DNA of 64,000 nt from Limnohabitans sp. Rim47 (lineage in GTDB: Bacteria > Pseudomonadota > Gammaproteobacteria > Burkholderiales > Burkholderiaceae_C): contig NZ_FBYA01000002.1 in NCBI RefSeq assembly GCF_001517545.1, positions 266,558 to 330,557 of the forward strand. Direction: 5' to 3'. The notes under the pieces were generated by a model. The model saw only the letters and a list, made by a program, of their open reading frames with translations. It had not been told where the DNA came from and did not search any database. Every line of letters begins with the position of its first letter. The first letter of the stretch is position 1. A program made the position numbers and the translations under genes. Below are positions 8,195-16,486 of this stretch, one piece after another.

Positions 8195-9430
8195 TCAGTA
8201 GCGGTTACCGCTCAAAAACAGCGCCAGCCGCATCAAGCCAAAGGCCAACCGGTCACGCCACCTTTGGTGCCAGGCCCTTTGGAGATCCAACTCAGCCAGC
8301 ACCGGCTTGCTTTGCTGCACGATCGCCGAGTGCAAGCGCTGGTAAAGCTGCTGGGCAAAAGCTTTGTCGGCCACCACCACATTGGCCTCACGCGCCAACA
8401 AGAGGCTGAGCGGGTCCAGATTGGACGAGCCCACCGTGGCCCAGGGCCGCTCGTTGTTCGGGTCGATCACGGCCACTTTGGCGTGCAAAAAGCTGGCCTC
8501 GTACTCGTGGATCTCGATACCAGCAGCCAACAACACGCCATACACCGGGCGGGCTGCGTGGTATTGCATGAAGTATTCGTAACGTCCTTGCAGCAGCAAA
8601 CGCACCCGCACGCCCCGCTGCGCAGCGTGGATCAGGGCTTTGCGCAAGCGGCGTCCAGGCAAAAAATAGGCGTTGGCGATGACGATTTCATGACGGGCAG
8701 CGCCAATCGCTTTCAAATAAGCGCGTTCAATCTGGCTGCGGTACAACACGTTGTCACGCAACAGCAAGCCCGCCTTGGCCACCAAACGGCCATCCAGCGC
8801 GTGCGCATCGTCACGGGTCCAGGGCAAATGCAGCCCTGCCGCCCGAAAGGAGCTGAACGCCTCCGGAAACTGTTGCTGCCGGACATGACGCACACCCTGG
8901 ATGCGCCACCACAGTTGCGCCATGGTTTCTTGCATTTGCTGCACCAAAGCGCCCCGTGCGCAAACGGCAAAGTCCAGCCGCGGCTGGGCCAGGGTGCCAT
9001 GGTGCGGGTCGTACCAGTCGTCAAGAATATTGATGCCGCCACAAAAAGCCAGATGCCCGTCGATCACGCACAGCTTGCGATGCAGGCGCCGCCAACGGCT
9101 GGGGATCAACAAACCCAAAGTGCCCAAGGGGGAATACACCCGCCATTCAACCCCCGCACGCACAAAACGCTCACGCCACTCAGGCGGCAAGCTGGGGGTG
9201 CCCACCCCATCGACCACCACCCAAACGCGCAAACCCCGCAAAGCGGCCCGCTCCAGCGCCTCGGCCACCATGGCCGCTGCGCCATGAAAATCAAAAATAT
9301 AGGTCTCGATGTGCACCTGCGACCGGGCCTGCTCCAGCGCAGAGACCAAGGCCTCGAAATAGGCTTGCCCGCCTTCGATCAAGCGGATCTGATGACCGTC
9401 TCGCAAGGGCGGGCCGTAGCGCATGTTCAA
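8195..9430 (-). CDS. clsB: Cardiolipin synthase ClsB-like (phospholipase D family)
   Basis: This 411-residue protein has two HKD motifs: HRKLCVID near residue 117 and HAKVAVIDPNN near residue 315. They form the paired active site of the phospholipase D superfamily. Length, the absence of N-terminal membrane helices and the partner gene match ClsB (YbhO), which makes cardiolipin from phosphatidylglycerol and phosphatidylethanolamine. Its start overlaps the end of the endonuclease/exonuclease/phosphatase gene by 4 bp, the same pairing as E. coli ybhP-ybhO. Confidence 0.9.
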   Translation of the reverse strand: MNMRYGPPLRDGHQIRLIEGGQAYFEALVSALEQARSQVHIETYIFDFHGAAAMVAEALERAALRGLRVWVVVDGVGTPSLPPEWRERFVRAGVEWRVYSPLGTLGLLIPSRWRRLHRKLCVIDGHLAFCGGINILDDWYDPHHGTLAQPRLDFAVCARGALVQQMQETMAQLWWRIQGVRHVRQQQFPEAFSSFRAAGLHLPWTRDDAHALDGRLVAKAGLLLRDNVLYRSQIERAYLKAIGAARHEIVIANAYFLPGRRLRKALIHAAQRGVRVRLLLQGRYEYFMQYHAARPVYGVLLAAGIEIHEYEASFLHAKVAVIDPNNERPWATVGSSNLDPLSLLLAREANVVVADKAFAQQLYQRLHSAIVQQSKPVLAELDLQRAWHQRWRDRLAFGLMRLALFLSGNRY

Positions 9431-10182
9431 TCCGTCCAGGCGAACTCGGCGACCAAGGGCAAATGGTCAGACATGCGCTGCCATATGCGACCGACAGGGG
9501 CCATGGCGTGAACGGGGGTCAGCCCGCGTGCATAGACATGGTCAAGCTGGTTCAGGGGCAAACGCGAGGGATAGGTGGGCGTGGGCTGCTCACGCCATTC
9601 GCCAAAGCCCGCCTTGGCCATGCGCCGCCCCAGGCCAGTGCCCCAGTCATTGAAGTCACCCGCCACCAACACGGGCGCATGGGCCGGGATGGTCTGGTCG
9701 ATGAAGGCCAGCAACTGCGCCACTTGACGCACCCGGCTGGCGGGCACCAGGCCCAAATGAACCACAACCACATGCAGTAGCCGGTCTACCACTTGAACCG
9801 TGGTGTGCAGCAAACCCCGCTGCTCAAAGCGGTGGTCCGAGATGTCTTGGTGGTGGTGCGACAACACGGGCCAGCGCGACAGCAAGGCATTGCCGTGCTC
9901 GCCATGGCGGGTGATGGCGTTGGTGCGGTAAACCGACTCGTAGCCTTCAGGCGCCAGATAGTCGGCTTGCGGCTGACTGGGCCACTGAGAAAAGTAGCGT
10001 TCTTCGCGGCGGTGCATGCGGCGCACTTCTTGCAAACACACGATGTCGGCGTCGAGCTGCTCCACCGCGTGCGCCAAGTTGTGGATCTCCAGCCGCCGCG
10101 CAGGCCCCAAGCCCTGCACACCTTTGTGGATGTTGTAGGTGGCCACGCGCAAGATGGGGTGCTCGTGTCGCTGCGGCATCAA
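9427..10182 (-). CDS. Endonuclease/exonuclease/phosphatase family protein (YbhP-like)
   Basis: This 251-residue DNase I-fold phosphodiesterase shows the family landmarks in order: RVATYNIHKGVQG, DIVCLQEVRR (catalytic Glu), the HLGLV segment, VLVAGDFNDW (Asp and Asn ligands), LDHVYARG and the terminal SDHLPLVAEF (general-base His). The substrate could be a phospholipid, an inositide-like phosphate or nucleic acid. The coupling with clsB favours a lipid role, as assumed for YbhP. Four-base overlaps at both ends join it to nudB and clsB. Confidence 0.9.
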   Translation of the reverse strand: MMPQRHEHPILRVATYNIHKGVQGLGPARRLEIHNLAHAVEQLDADIVCLQEVRRMHRREERYFSQWPSQPQADYLAPEGYESVYRTNAITRHGEHGNALLSRWPVLSHHHQDISDHRFEQRGLLHTTVQVVDRLLHVVVVHLGLVPASRVRQVAQLLAFIDQTIPAHAPVLVAGDFNDWGTGLGRRMAKAGFGEWREQPTPTYPSRLPLNQLDHVYARGLTPVHAMAPVGRIWQRMSDHLPLVAEFAWTD

Positions 10183-10646
10183 AGGCCAATCTGGTTCTCA
10201 AAACGCGGCAGCATCAAAATGGCCTCGGCATTGGATGGCGAAAAACAATGGTCCGCAGCGGCCCGCCAATGCAGCCATTGCCAATCGGTGTGCTCGGCAG
10301 GGCTTAGGGTAATGGGCGTTTGCTCGGGCACGCACAGGCCAAACACCCGCTCGGTGTTGCGGCTGACTTCAGGGGCATAGCGCCAGCGCCACATGGGGTA
10401 AATGTCGTACACGTTTTCCAGCTGCCAGTCTTGCAAGCGGCACTGGGGGTGTCGCGCATCAATGCCGGTTTCCTCTTGCACCTCGCGCGCGGCCGTATCG
10501 GCCCAGTCTTCGTCCCAAAAATCCTTGCTTCCGGTGACCGACTGCCAAGTGCCTGCGTCGGTCCGCCGAATCAGCAAAACTTGGCCGCTGAGGGTGTAGA
10601 TCACCACCAGAACAGATTGGGGAATTTTGTAGTTCGTTGAGGTCAC
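10179..10646 (-). CDS. nudB: Dihydroneopterin triphosphate diphosphatase
   Basis: This 155-residue Nudix hydrolase removes pyrophosphate from dihydroneopterin triphosphate, the FolE product. The Nudix box runs from GSKDF to REVQEETGI. It has one extra residue between the leading Gly and the first Glu compared with the textbook spacing, which I recall as common in betaproteobacterial NudB. The start codon is GTG at 10646, placed 6 bp after a -10-like TAGAAT with no ribosome site. It is the first gene of the nudB-EEP-clsB train, with folE downstream. Confidence 0.92.
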   Translation of the reverse strand: MTSTNYKIPQSVLVVIYTLSGQVLLIRRTDAGTWQSVTGSKDFWDEDWADTAAREVQEETGIDARHPQCRLQDWQLENVYDIYPMWRWRYAPEVSRNTERVFGLCVPEQTPITLSPAEHTDWQWLHWRAAADHCFSPSNAEAILMLPRFENQIGL

Positions 10647-10652
10647 GCAGTC

Positions 10653-10658
10653 ATTCTA
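10653..10658 (-). promoter_or_regulatory. Candidate -10 of a leaderless nudB promoter
   Basis: TAGAAT on the minus strand lies 6 bp before the GTG start at 10646. The expected transcription start falls on or next to the initiation codon. Confidence 0.45.
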
Positions 10659-10675
10659 GGCAGCGCAGGTCTTGC

Positions 10676-10681
10676 TAGGAT
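10676..10681 (+). promoter_or_regulatory. Candidate -10 of a leaderless ABC ATPase promoter
   Basis: TAGGAT lies 6 bp before the ATG at 10688. It mirrors the divergent nudB promoter in the same 41 bp gap. No Shine-Dalgarno is present for either gene. Confidence 0.45.
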
Positions 10682-10687
10682 TGAGCC

Positions 10688-11296
10688 ATGTCGTCTTCAC
10701 CCGCCAATTTAGTGCCTTTGTTGCTGCAAACCTGCCGATTAAGCGGCGGGCCTGCCGACCACATGGCCATTGAAAATCTGAGTTTTGCCTGGTCTGCCGG
10801 CTTGCACTGGGTGTGCGGTGACGAGGGCTGCGGCAAAACCAGCCTGCTGCGACTGCTGGCAGGCGATTTGCAGCCGCTCGGGGGCACTCTCAAAACGCCA
10901 CCGGGCGGCGTCTTCTGGGCCGACCTGAAGGGCCCCGAGCACGACCAAACCACCGTGCAAGCCTGCTGGGACCAGCTTCAAACCCGACACCCCCAATGGA
11001 ACAATGAACTGCTGCAAAACCTGTCCGAAGCGCTGGGCATGGAAAGGCATCAGCACAAACCGCTGTACATGCTCTCCACTGGCAGCCGCCGCAAAGTCAT
11101 GCTGATCGCTGCCCTGGCATCGGGCGCCACCGTCACCTTGCTTGACCAACCTTTTGCCTCGCTTGACCAAGCCTCCATTCGGGTGATCAAAGACTTTTTG
11201 CATGAAAACGCTGAGCACTCCGACCGTGCCTGGATCGTGGCGGACTATGAAGTGCCTGCGGATTTGCCACAGACTTCGGTGCTGCAAATGGCATAA
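10688..11296 (+). CDS. Orphan ABC-type ATPase with degenerate catalytic site
   Basis: This 202-residue protein has the ABC fold order: Walker A GDEGCGKT (residues 44-51), signature LSTGSRRK (129-136), Walker B TVTLLD and D-loop ASLD. Two catalytic positions are changed. The glutamate after Walker B is Gln154 (DQPF instead of DEP), and the H-loop region reads IVADYE with no histidine. ATP binding looks possible but hydrolysis may be weak. It resembles the small CcmA-like group. No permease gene is adjacent. The downstream neighbour is an RNA-binding protein gene 166 bp away. The function is unknown. Confidence 0.8.
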   Translation: MSSSPANLVPLLLQTCRLSGGPADHMAIENLSFAWSAGLHWVCGDEGCGKTSLLRLLAGDLQPLGGTLKTPPGGVFWADLKGPEHDQTTVQACWDQLQTRHPQWNNELLQNLSEALGMERHQHKPLYMLSTGSRRKVMLIAALASGATVTLLDQPFASLDQASIRVIKDFLHENAEHSDRAWIVADYEVPADLPQTSVLQMA

Positions 11297-11462
11297 AAAC
11301 TCCCGCAAGCTGATCTATGCCCCATAATGCGTGCGTGTACGTCATAAAAAACGGCACAAGTCAGGTGATCGGTCAGTTTCGCGCGCTACGGCGGCAGTTT
11401 TCAGTTTGTTGTGCTTTCGGGACCCCATCGCTTTGTTTTTTTGTATTTCTGAGGAGTCCTCC
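11297..11462. promoter_or_regulatory. Upstream region of the RRM gene, possible long 5' leader
   Basis: A possible -10, CATAAT, lies at 11323-11328, which would give a leader of about 130 nt ending in the purine-rich ribosome site GAGGAG at 11451-11456. Long leaders are known for cold-induced RNA-binding protein mRNAs. Here this is inference only. Confidence 0.3.
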
Positions 11463-11891
11463 ATGGGCAATAAACTTTACGTCGGCAACCTGCCGTACAC
11501 CGTCCGCGACGAAGACCTGCAGCAGGCATTCGGCGAATTCGGCGCCATCACCAGCGCAAAAGTCATGATGGAACGCGACACAGGTCGCTCCAAAGGCTTC
11601 GGTTTTGTGGAAATGGGCAGCGATGCCGAAGCACAAGCCGCTATTGCTGGCATGAATGGCCAGTCTTTGGGTGGCCGTAGCATCACCGTGAACGAAGCCC
11701 GTCCAATGGAGGCACGTCCTCCACGTACTGGTGGTTTCGGTGGTGGTGGCGGTTACGGCGGTGGCGGTGATCGCTCCGGTGGCGGCGGCTACGGCGGTGG
11801 CCGTTCCGGTGGTGGCGGCTACGGCGGTGGCGGCGATCGCTCCGGCGGTGGCGGCTACGGCGGTGGTGGCGGCGGCCGCGGCGGCTACTAA
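11463..11891 (+). CDS. Glycine-rich RRM RNA-binding protein
   Basis: This 142-residue protein has one RNA recognition motif at residues 4-80, with RNP2 LYVGNL (5-10) and RNP1 KGFGFVEM (44-51), followed by a Gly-rich tail of about 55 residues. The tail repeats GGGGYGG units separated by DRS or RS. The start at 11463 is set by GAGGAG upstream and the canonical MGNKLYVGN opening. Such proteins act as cold- or stress-linked RNA chaperones in betaproteobacteria and cyanobacteria. A strong terminator follows. Confidence 0.95.
   Translation: MGNKLYVGNLPYTVRDEDLQQAFGEFGAITSAKVMMERDTGRSKGFGFVEMGSDAEAQAAIAGMNGQSLGGRSITVNEARPMEARPPRTGGFGGGGGYGGGGDRSGGGGYGGGRSGGGGYGGGGDRSGGGGYGGGGGGRGGY
11754..11885 (+). 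repeat. GC-rich coding repeat (glycine-rich tail)
   Basis: Imperfect tandem units of the form ggcggtggcggctac, interrupted by gatcgctccggt or cgttccggt, encode the Gly/Tyr/Arg/Ser tail of the RRM protein. Slippage here would change the tail length. Confidence 0.7.
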
Positions 11892-11967
11892 GCCCTGCGA
11901 ATCCCGTTAACGGCAGCAATGCCGTTGCAAAATTTCCAGTTCAGCGTCTCGCTGAGCTCAGACATCA

Positions 11968-12001
11968 AAGGCTTCAAGACTTCGGTTTTGAGGCCTTTTT
12001 T
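11968..12001 (+). terminator. Intrinsic terminator of the RRM gene
   Basis: A 13-bp stem with two G-U pairs carries a TTCG tetraloop (aaggcttcaagac / gttttgaggcctt) and runs into T6. Confidence 0.9.
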
Positions 12002-12070
12002 GTGTCGCAACACATCCTCTGGAGTTGAAAGAAGCTGCACAGTAAACGACACGACAAGCCGGAGTCCACA

Positions 12071-12098
12071 AAAACCAATGCCACCCGAAGGTGGCATT
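12071..12098 (-). terminator. Intrinsic terminator of aspS
   Basis: On the minus strand a 9-bp perfect stem AATGCCACC/GGTGGCATT with a 4-nt TTCG loop is followed by GGTTTTTG. It lies 34 bp beyond the aspS stop and converges on the RRM gene. Confidence 0.85.
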
Positions 12099-12131
12099 GT
12101 TTATGGCGGGTGTTGGGTTAGCTAGCGCGAC

Positions 12132-13946
12132 TTACGCTGCTTTGACCGCGTCCAGATTGCGCAAGCGAATGTGCAATTCGCGCAACTGCTTTTCGTCCAC
12201 CGGGCTTGGGGCTTGGGTCAGCAAGCACTGGGCACGTTGGGTCTTGGGGAAAGCAATCACGTCTCGAATGGACTCAGCGCGGGTCATGAGCGTAACGATG
12301 CGGTCGAGGCCGAAGGCCAGGCCGCCGTGTGGAGGCGCACCGTATTGCAGTGCGTCAAGCAAAAAGCCGAACTTGAGTTGGGCTTCTTCGGGCGTGATCT
12401 TGAGCGCATCAAACACTTTTTGCTGCACGTCAGCGCGGTGGATACGCACCGAGCCGCCGCCCATTTCCCAGCCGTTCAACACCATGTCGTAGCCCTTGGA
12501 GATGCACTTCTCGGGGGCGGTGACCATCCAGTCTTCGTGGCCATCTTTGGGCGCGGTGAAGGGGTGGTGTACAGCGGTATAGCGCTGGTTTTCGTCGTCG
12601 TATTCGAACATGGGGAAGTCAACCACCCACATCGGCGCCCAACGGTCTTCAAACAGGCCATTTTTCTTGCCGAACTCGCTGTGACCAATCTTGATGCGCA
12701 AGGCACCAATGGCGTCGTTGACGATTTTTTCCTTATCGGCACCGAAGAAAATCAGGTCGCCGTTTTGGGCACCCGACCGCTCCAGCACAGCGGTCAAGGC
12801 CGCGTCATGGATGTTCTTGACGATGGGCGACTGCAAGCCATCGCGGCCTTTGGACAGGTCGTTGACGCGGATGTAGGCCAAGCCTTTGGCACCGTAGATC
12901 TTGACGAACTCGGTGTAGGCGTCGATCTCGCCACGGCTGATGCCGCCGCCTTCGACCGAGCCGTTGGGCACGCGCAGTGCGACCACGCGGCCACCTTTCA
13001 TGTTGGCCGCACCCGAGAACACTTTGAAGTCCACATCGCCCATGACATCGGTCACTTCGGTGAACTGCAGTTTCACGCGCAGATCAGGCTTGTCGGAGCC
13101 GTAGATGTGCATGGCATCCTGGTAAGTCATGACCGGGAACTCGCCCAGGTCAACACCAATGGTTTTCTGGAAAACGCGCTTGATCATGCTCTGGAACATG
13201 TCGCGGATTTCTTCTTCGGTCAGGAACGATGTTTCGATATCGATCTGGGTGAATTCGGGCTGGCGGTCAGCACGCAGGTCTTCGTCGCGGAAGCACTTGG
13301 TGATCTGGTAGTAACGGTCATAGCCCGCCACCATGAGCAGCTGTTTGAACAGCTGAGGCGACTGGGGCAAGGCAAAGAACTGGCCATCGTGAACACGGCT
13401 GGGCACCAAATAATCACGCGCACCTTCAGGTGTGCTCTTGGTGAGCATGGGCGTTTCGATGTCGATGAAACCGTTTTCATCGAGGTACTTGCGCACTTCC
13501 ATCGAGACCTTGTAGCGCAGCATCAGGTTGTTTTGCATGTACGGACGGCGCAGGTCTAACACGCGGTGCGTGAGGCGGGTCGTCTCGGACAGGTTTTCTT
13601 CGTCGATCTGGAAAGGCGGTGTGACGGAGGCATTGAGCACGATCAGTTCGTGGCACAGCACTTCGATCTTGCCGCTTTTCATGTTGTCATTGGTGGTGCC
13701 ATCTGGGCGGGCACGCACCACGCCTTTGATCTGCACGCAATACTCGTTGCGCACGTCTTCGGCCACCTTGAACATCTCGGGGCGATCCGGGTCGCACACC
13801 ACCTGCACGTAGCCTTCGCGGTCACGCAGGTCGATAAAGATCACGCCGCCGTGGTCACGACGGCGGTTGACCCAGCCGCAAAGGCTCACGGTTTGACCGG
13901 TCAGGGCTTCGGTCACCAGACCGCAATAGTGGGAACGCATGGACAT
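12132..13946 (-). CDS. aspS: Aspartyl-tRNA synthetase
   Basis: This is a 604-residue bacterial-type class II synthetase. It has an N-terminal OB-fold anticodon domain (VSLCGWVNRRRDHGGVIFID), motif 2 (FRDEDLRADRQPEFTQID), an insertion GAD-like domain and motif 3 (GGLAFGLDRIVTLM). It charges tRNA-Asp, and in organisms with GatCAB it may also charge tRNA-Asn, which cannot be decided here. It is the third gene of the conserved fmdB-DUF502-aspS cluster, 66 bp after DUF502. Confidence 0.98.
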   Translation of the reverse strand: MSMRSHYCGLVTEALTGQTVSLCGWVNRRRDHGGVIFIDLRDREGYVQVVCDPDRPEMFKVAEDVRNEYCVQIKGVVRARPDGTTNDNMKSGKIEVLCHELIVLNASVTPPFQIDEENLSETTRLTHRVLDLRRPYMQNNLMLRYKVSMEVRKYLDENGFIDIETPMLTKSTPEGARDYLVPSRVHDGQFFALPQSPQLFKQLLMVAGYDRYYQITKCFRDEDLRADRQPEFTQIDIETSFLTEEEIRDMFQSMIKRVFQKTIGVDLGEFPVMTYQDAMHIYGSDKPDLRVKLQFTEVTDVMGDVDFKVFSGAANMKGGRVVALRVPNGSVEGGGISRGEIDAYTEFVKIYGAKGLAYIRVNDLSKGRDGLQSPIVKNIHDAALTAVLERSGAQNGDLIFFGADKEKIVNDAIGALRIKIGHSEFGKKNGLFEDRWAPMWVVDFPMFEYDDENQRYTAVHHPFTAPKDGHEDWMVTAPEKCISKGYDMVLNGWEMGGGSVRIHRADVQQKVFDALKITPEEAQLKFGFLLDALQYGAPPHGGLAFGLDRIVTLMTRAESIRDVIAFPKTQRAQCLLTQAPSPVDEKQLRELHIRLRNLDAVKAA

Positions 13947-14012
13947 GTTGTTGGACTTTCTTAATTCTGAAATTGTGTGGCGTGCAAGCTGGAAGGCAAT
14001 GGGCTAACCCGC

Positions 14013-14684
14013 TCACAAAGGCTGTTTGGAGGCCGCTGGGGCGACAGGCAAGGCGTCGGGACCGCCTGGAACCACAACACCCATGGAGATGATGTATTTC
14101 AACGCGTCATCAACGCTCATCTCGAGTTCGATCACATCGGCTTTGGGCATCATCAGGAAGAAGCCCGAAGTCGGGTTGGGTGTGGTGGGCACATAAACAC
14201 TGACCATGGGCTGGCCCAAGTGTTTGGCCACCTCACCGCCGGGTGTGCCGGTCAAAAAGGCAATGGTCCATGAACCTTGGCGCGGGTACTGCACCAGCAA
14301 AGCCTTTGAAAAAGCATTGCCGCTGCCCGAAAACAGGGTGTCAGCCACCTGCTTGACGCTGGTGTAAATGCTGCGCACCACCGGGATGCGGTTCATCAGG
14401 TTGTCCCACTTGCGCAGCCACCATTGGCCAAACATGTTGGCCACAAAAACACCCGTGGAAAAAATCACCAAGGCCACCAAAATCACGCCAAGGCCAGGCA
14501 CACCGCGCAGCAACTCGGCCAGCTTGTGCATGCCTGGGATCAGGGTGTCTGCGGCCAGCAAAATGGCCAGAAAAATGCCATCCAGCAGCCCTACTAACCA
14601 GGTCAAAACCCAGACGGTGATGCCCATGGGCAGCCACACCAGGAGACCGGTGATGAAGTACTGTTTGAAGCTGCGTTGTTTCAT
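14013..14684 (-). CDS. DUF502 family membrane protein
   Basis: This 223-residue protein has two N-terminal membrane spans (residues 10-40 and 60-85) and then a soluble domain. It matches DUF502 through TGLLVWLPMGITVWVLTWLV, RIPVVRSIYTSVKQV, FLTGTPGG and VPTTPNPTSGFFLMMP. The function is unknown. Plant homologues are LIKE-COV proteins. It lies between fmdB and aspS, an arrangement common in Burkholderiales. Confidence 0.93.
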   Translation of the reverse strand: MKQRSFKQYFITGLLVWLPMGITVWVLTWLVGLLDGIFLAILLAADTLIPGMHKLAELLRGVPGLGVILVALVIFSTGVFVANMFGQWWLRKWDNLMNRIPVVRSIYTSVKQVADTLFSGSGNAFSKALLVQYPRQGSWTIAFLTGTPGGEVAKHLGQPMVSVYVPTTPNPTSGFFLMMPKADVIELEMSVDDALKYIISMGVVVPGGPDALPVAPAASKQPL

Positions 14685-14708
14685 GAAGGGACAATCAATG
14701 TGGGCAAG

Positions 14709-15041
14709 TCAGTGGCAGGCGCAAGATGCCGCACAGCCACCGGAGGCCGCTGGCGTGCTCGACTCGGCTGCACCCGCACTGGCACTCGGGGCGTCAGAAG
14801 TGGCAGATGCTGCGGCATCAGTAGCAACGGCTGTGGAGGCTGCGGCACCTGTGGCTCCGCCGCCCTTGAAATCGGTGGCATACCAGCCTGTGCCCTTGAG
14901 CTGGAAACCAGGGGCTGTCAGTTGTTTGCTGAACTGGGGGGCACCGCAGGCGGGGCATTCGGTCAGGGCCGCATCGGACATTTTTTGCAGCACATCCTTA
15001 GCATGGCCGCAGGCGTCGCACTTGTAGGCGTAAATGGGCAT
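14709..15041 (-). CDS. FmdB-family zinc-ribbon protein
   Basis: This 110-residue protein has an N-terminal zinc ribbon: MPIYAYKCDACGHA with the CxxC pair and a second CPAC at about residue 34. It continues with the conserved PGFQLKGTGWYATDFK. The remainder is a low-complexity Ala/Ser/Thr tail ending in a small Cys-rich GGCAASCACH. FmdB-type proteins are putative regulators or small zinc proteins of unclear role. It is the first gene of the cluster with DUF502 and aspS. Confidence 0.92.
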   Translation of the reverse strand: MPIYAYKCDACGHAKDVLQKMSDAALTECPACGAPQFSKQLTAPGFQLKGTGWYATDFKGGGATGAAASTAVATDAAASATSDAPSASAGAAESSTPAASGGCAASCACH

Positions 15042-15259
15042 GAAGAGGTTCCTGGAAATATTTTTTCAACCCTAAATTGTAAGTCGAACCCCTTGCCTGC
15101 CTGGACATGCTGCTTGAAACATCTCGGCCCCGAAGTCACAGGGGTGGTCAAACCACGCAGACACGGGCAAAGTTCTCTCTTATACAATTCTGCGCAGGCC
15201 TGTCTGGTGGCGACCCGATGCGGCCCTGCACCCCCAAGATTTATGGAGCTTTCACGATC

Positions 15260-16399
15260 ATGAACAAACGTTTTTTACTGACCGCTTTGTGTGCTTTGGC
15301 CTTGGCCGCGTGCGGCAAAAAAGAAGAAGCCCCCAAGGCCCCCGTGACTGCAGCGGCCCCGGTCAACACCGAAGAGAAAGTGTTGAACATTTACAACTGG
15401 CCCGACTACATCACCCAAGATATGGTGGCCAATTTCGAAAAAGAAACGGGCATCAAGGTCAACTACCAAACCTTTGAGAACAACGAAGCCCTGCAAGCCA
15501 AGCTGATCGCTGGCAACTCGGGTTATGACCTGGTGGTGCCCGGCGCGGTTTTTGCCAAGTCCCAAATCGAAGCCGGTTTGCTGCGCCCCCTGGACAAGGC
15601 CCAAATCCCCAATCTGGCCAATCTGGACCCCGCCATCATGGCCAAGCTCGACAAGGTTGATCCCGGCAACGCTCACCTGATTCCTTGGGCTTGGAGTTTC
15701 ACCACCGTTGGCATCAACAAAGCCAAAGTGGCCAAAGCGCTGGGCAATACCCCCATGCCCGAAAACGCTTGGGATCTGGTGTTCAACCCTACCTACACCA
15801 GCAAACTCAAGTCCTGCGGCATTGCTTACCTCGATTCGCCCACCGAAATCATGCCGCCAGCCCTGCACTACATTGGCAAAGACGCCTACTCTGCGGACCC
15901 GGCTGACCACAAGGCCGCTGGCGAGATGCTGAGCAAAGTGCGCAAAGACATCCGCTTGTTCTCCAGCACCATGATCGACGATCTGGCCGGTGGCAAAGCC
16001 TGTGTGGCCTTGGGCTGGGCGGGTGACATCAACATCGCCAGCTCGCGCGCCGTGGAAAACAAGAGCGGTCAAGAGATCGAAGCCTTGTTGCCCAAAACCG
16101 GTGGCCTGCTGTTCTTTGACAACCTGGCCGTGCCCAAGGATGCCAAGCACCCCAACAACGCCATGGCCTTCATCAATTACTTTTTGAAGCCAGAAGTGTC
16201 TGCATCGCTGACCAATGAGCTGAGCTACGCCACCGCCAACAAGGCCAGCGTGGCACAAGTCACCCCCGAAGTGGCCAACAACAAGGCTGTTTTCTTGGAT
16301 GCTGCCGCACTGCAAGTGGCGGTCTCGCCTTCCAGCCTGTCCAACGCCACGCGCGAATCCATGACATCGGTCTACACCGCCTTCAAAAAAGGCAAATGA
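15260..16399 (+). CDS. potF: Polyamine ABC transporter substrate-binding lipoprotein
   Basis: This 379-residue PotD/PotF-family protein begins with a lipoprotein signal (LCALALAACGK, lipobox LAAC). The mature N-terminus has LNIYNWPDYITQDMVANFE, typical of putrescine/spermidine receptors, and GYDLVVPG follows. The start at 15260 is preferred because it opens the signal peptide. It is the first gene of a potFGHI-type operon. A strong hairpin separates it from the ATPase gene, which may raise receptor expression over the membrane genes. Putrescine specificity is by family resemblance only. Confidence 0.93.
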   Translation: MNKRFLLTALCALALAACGKKEEAPKAPVTAAAPVNTEEKVLNIYNWPDYITQDMVANFEKETGIKVNYQTFENNEALQAKLIAGNSGYDLVVPGAVFAKSQIEAGLLRPLDKAQIPNLANLDPAIMAKLDKVDPGNAHLIPWAWSFTTVGINKAKVAKALGNTPMPENAWDLVFNPTYTSKLKSCGIAYLDSPTEIMPPALHYIGKDAYSADPADHKAAGEMLSKVRKDIRLFSSTMIDDLAGGKACVALGWAGDINIASSRAVENKSGQEIEALLPKTGGLLFFDNLAVPKDAKHPNNAMAFINYFLKPEVSASLTNELSYATANKASVAQVTPEVANNKAVFLDAAALQVAVSPSSLSNATRESMTSVYTAFKKGK

Positions 16400-16430
16400 C
16401 AACGCGCCTCTTGCCGCGTGATTGAAATCA

Positions 16431-16466
16431 GGCTGTGCACATGTGTCCCATGTGCACAGCCTTTTT
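16431..16466 (+). terminator. Hairpin between potF and potG (attenuator or 3' stabiliser)
   Basis: A perfect 13-bp stem (16431-16443 with 16449-16461) with a 5-nt loop TGTCC is followed by TTTTT. It lies inside the operon, 21 bp before the potG start. Confidence 0.9.
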
Positions 16467-16486
16467 CTTGAGTTCAGAAAGACGAC

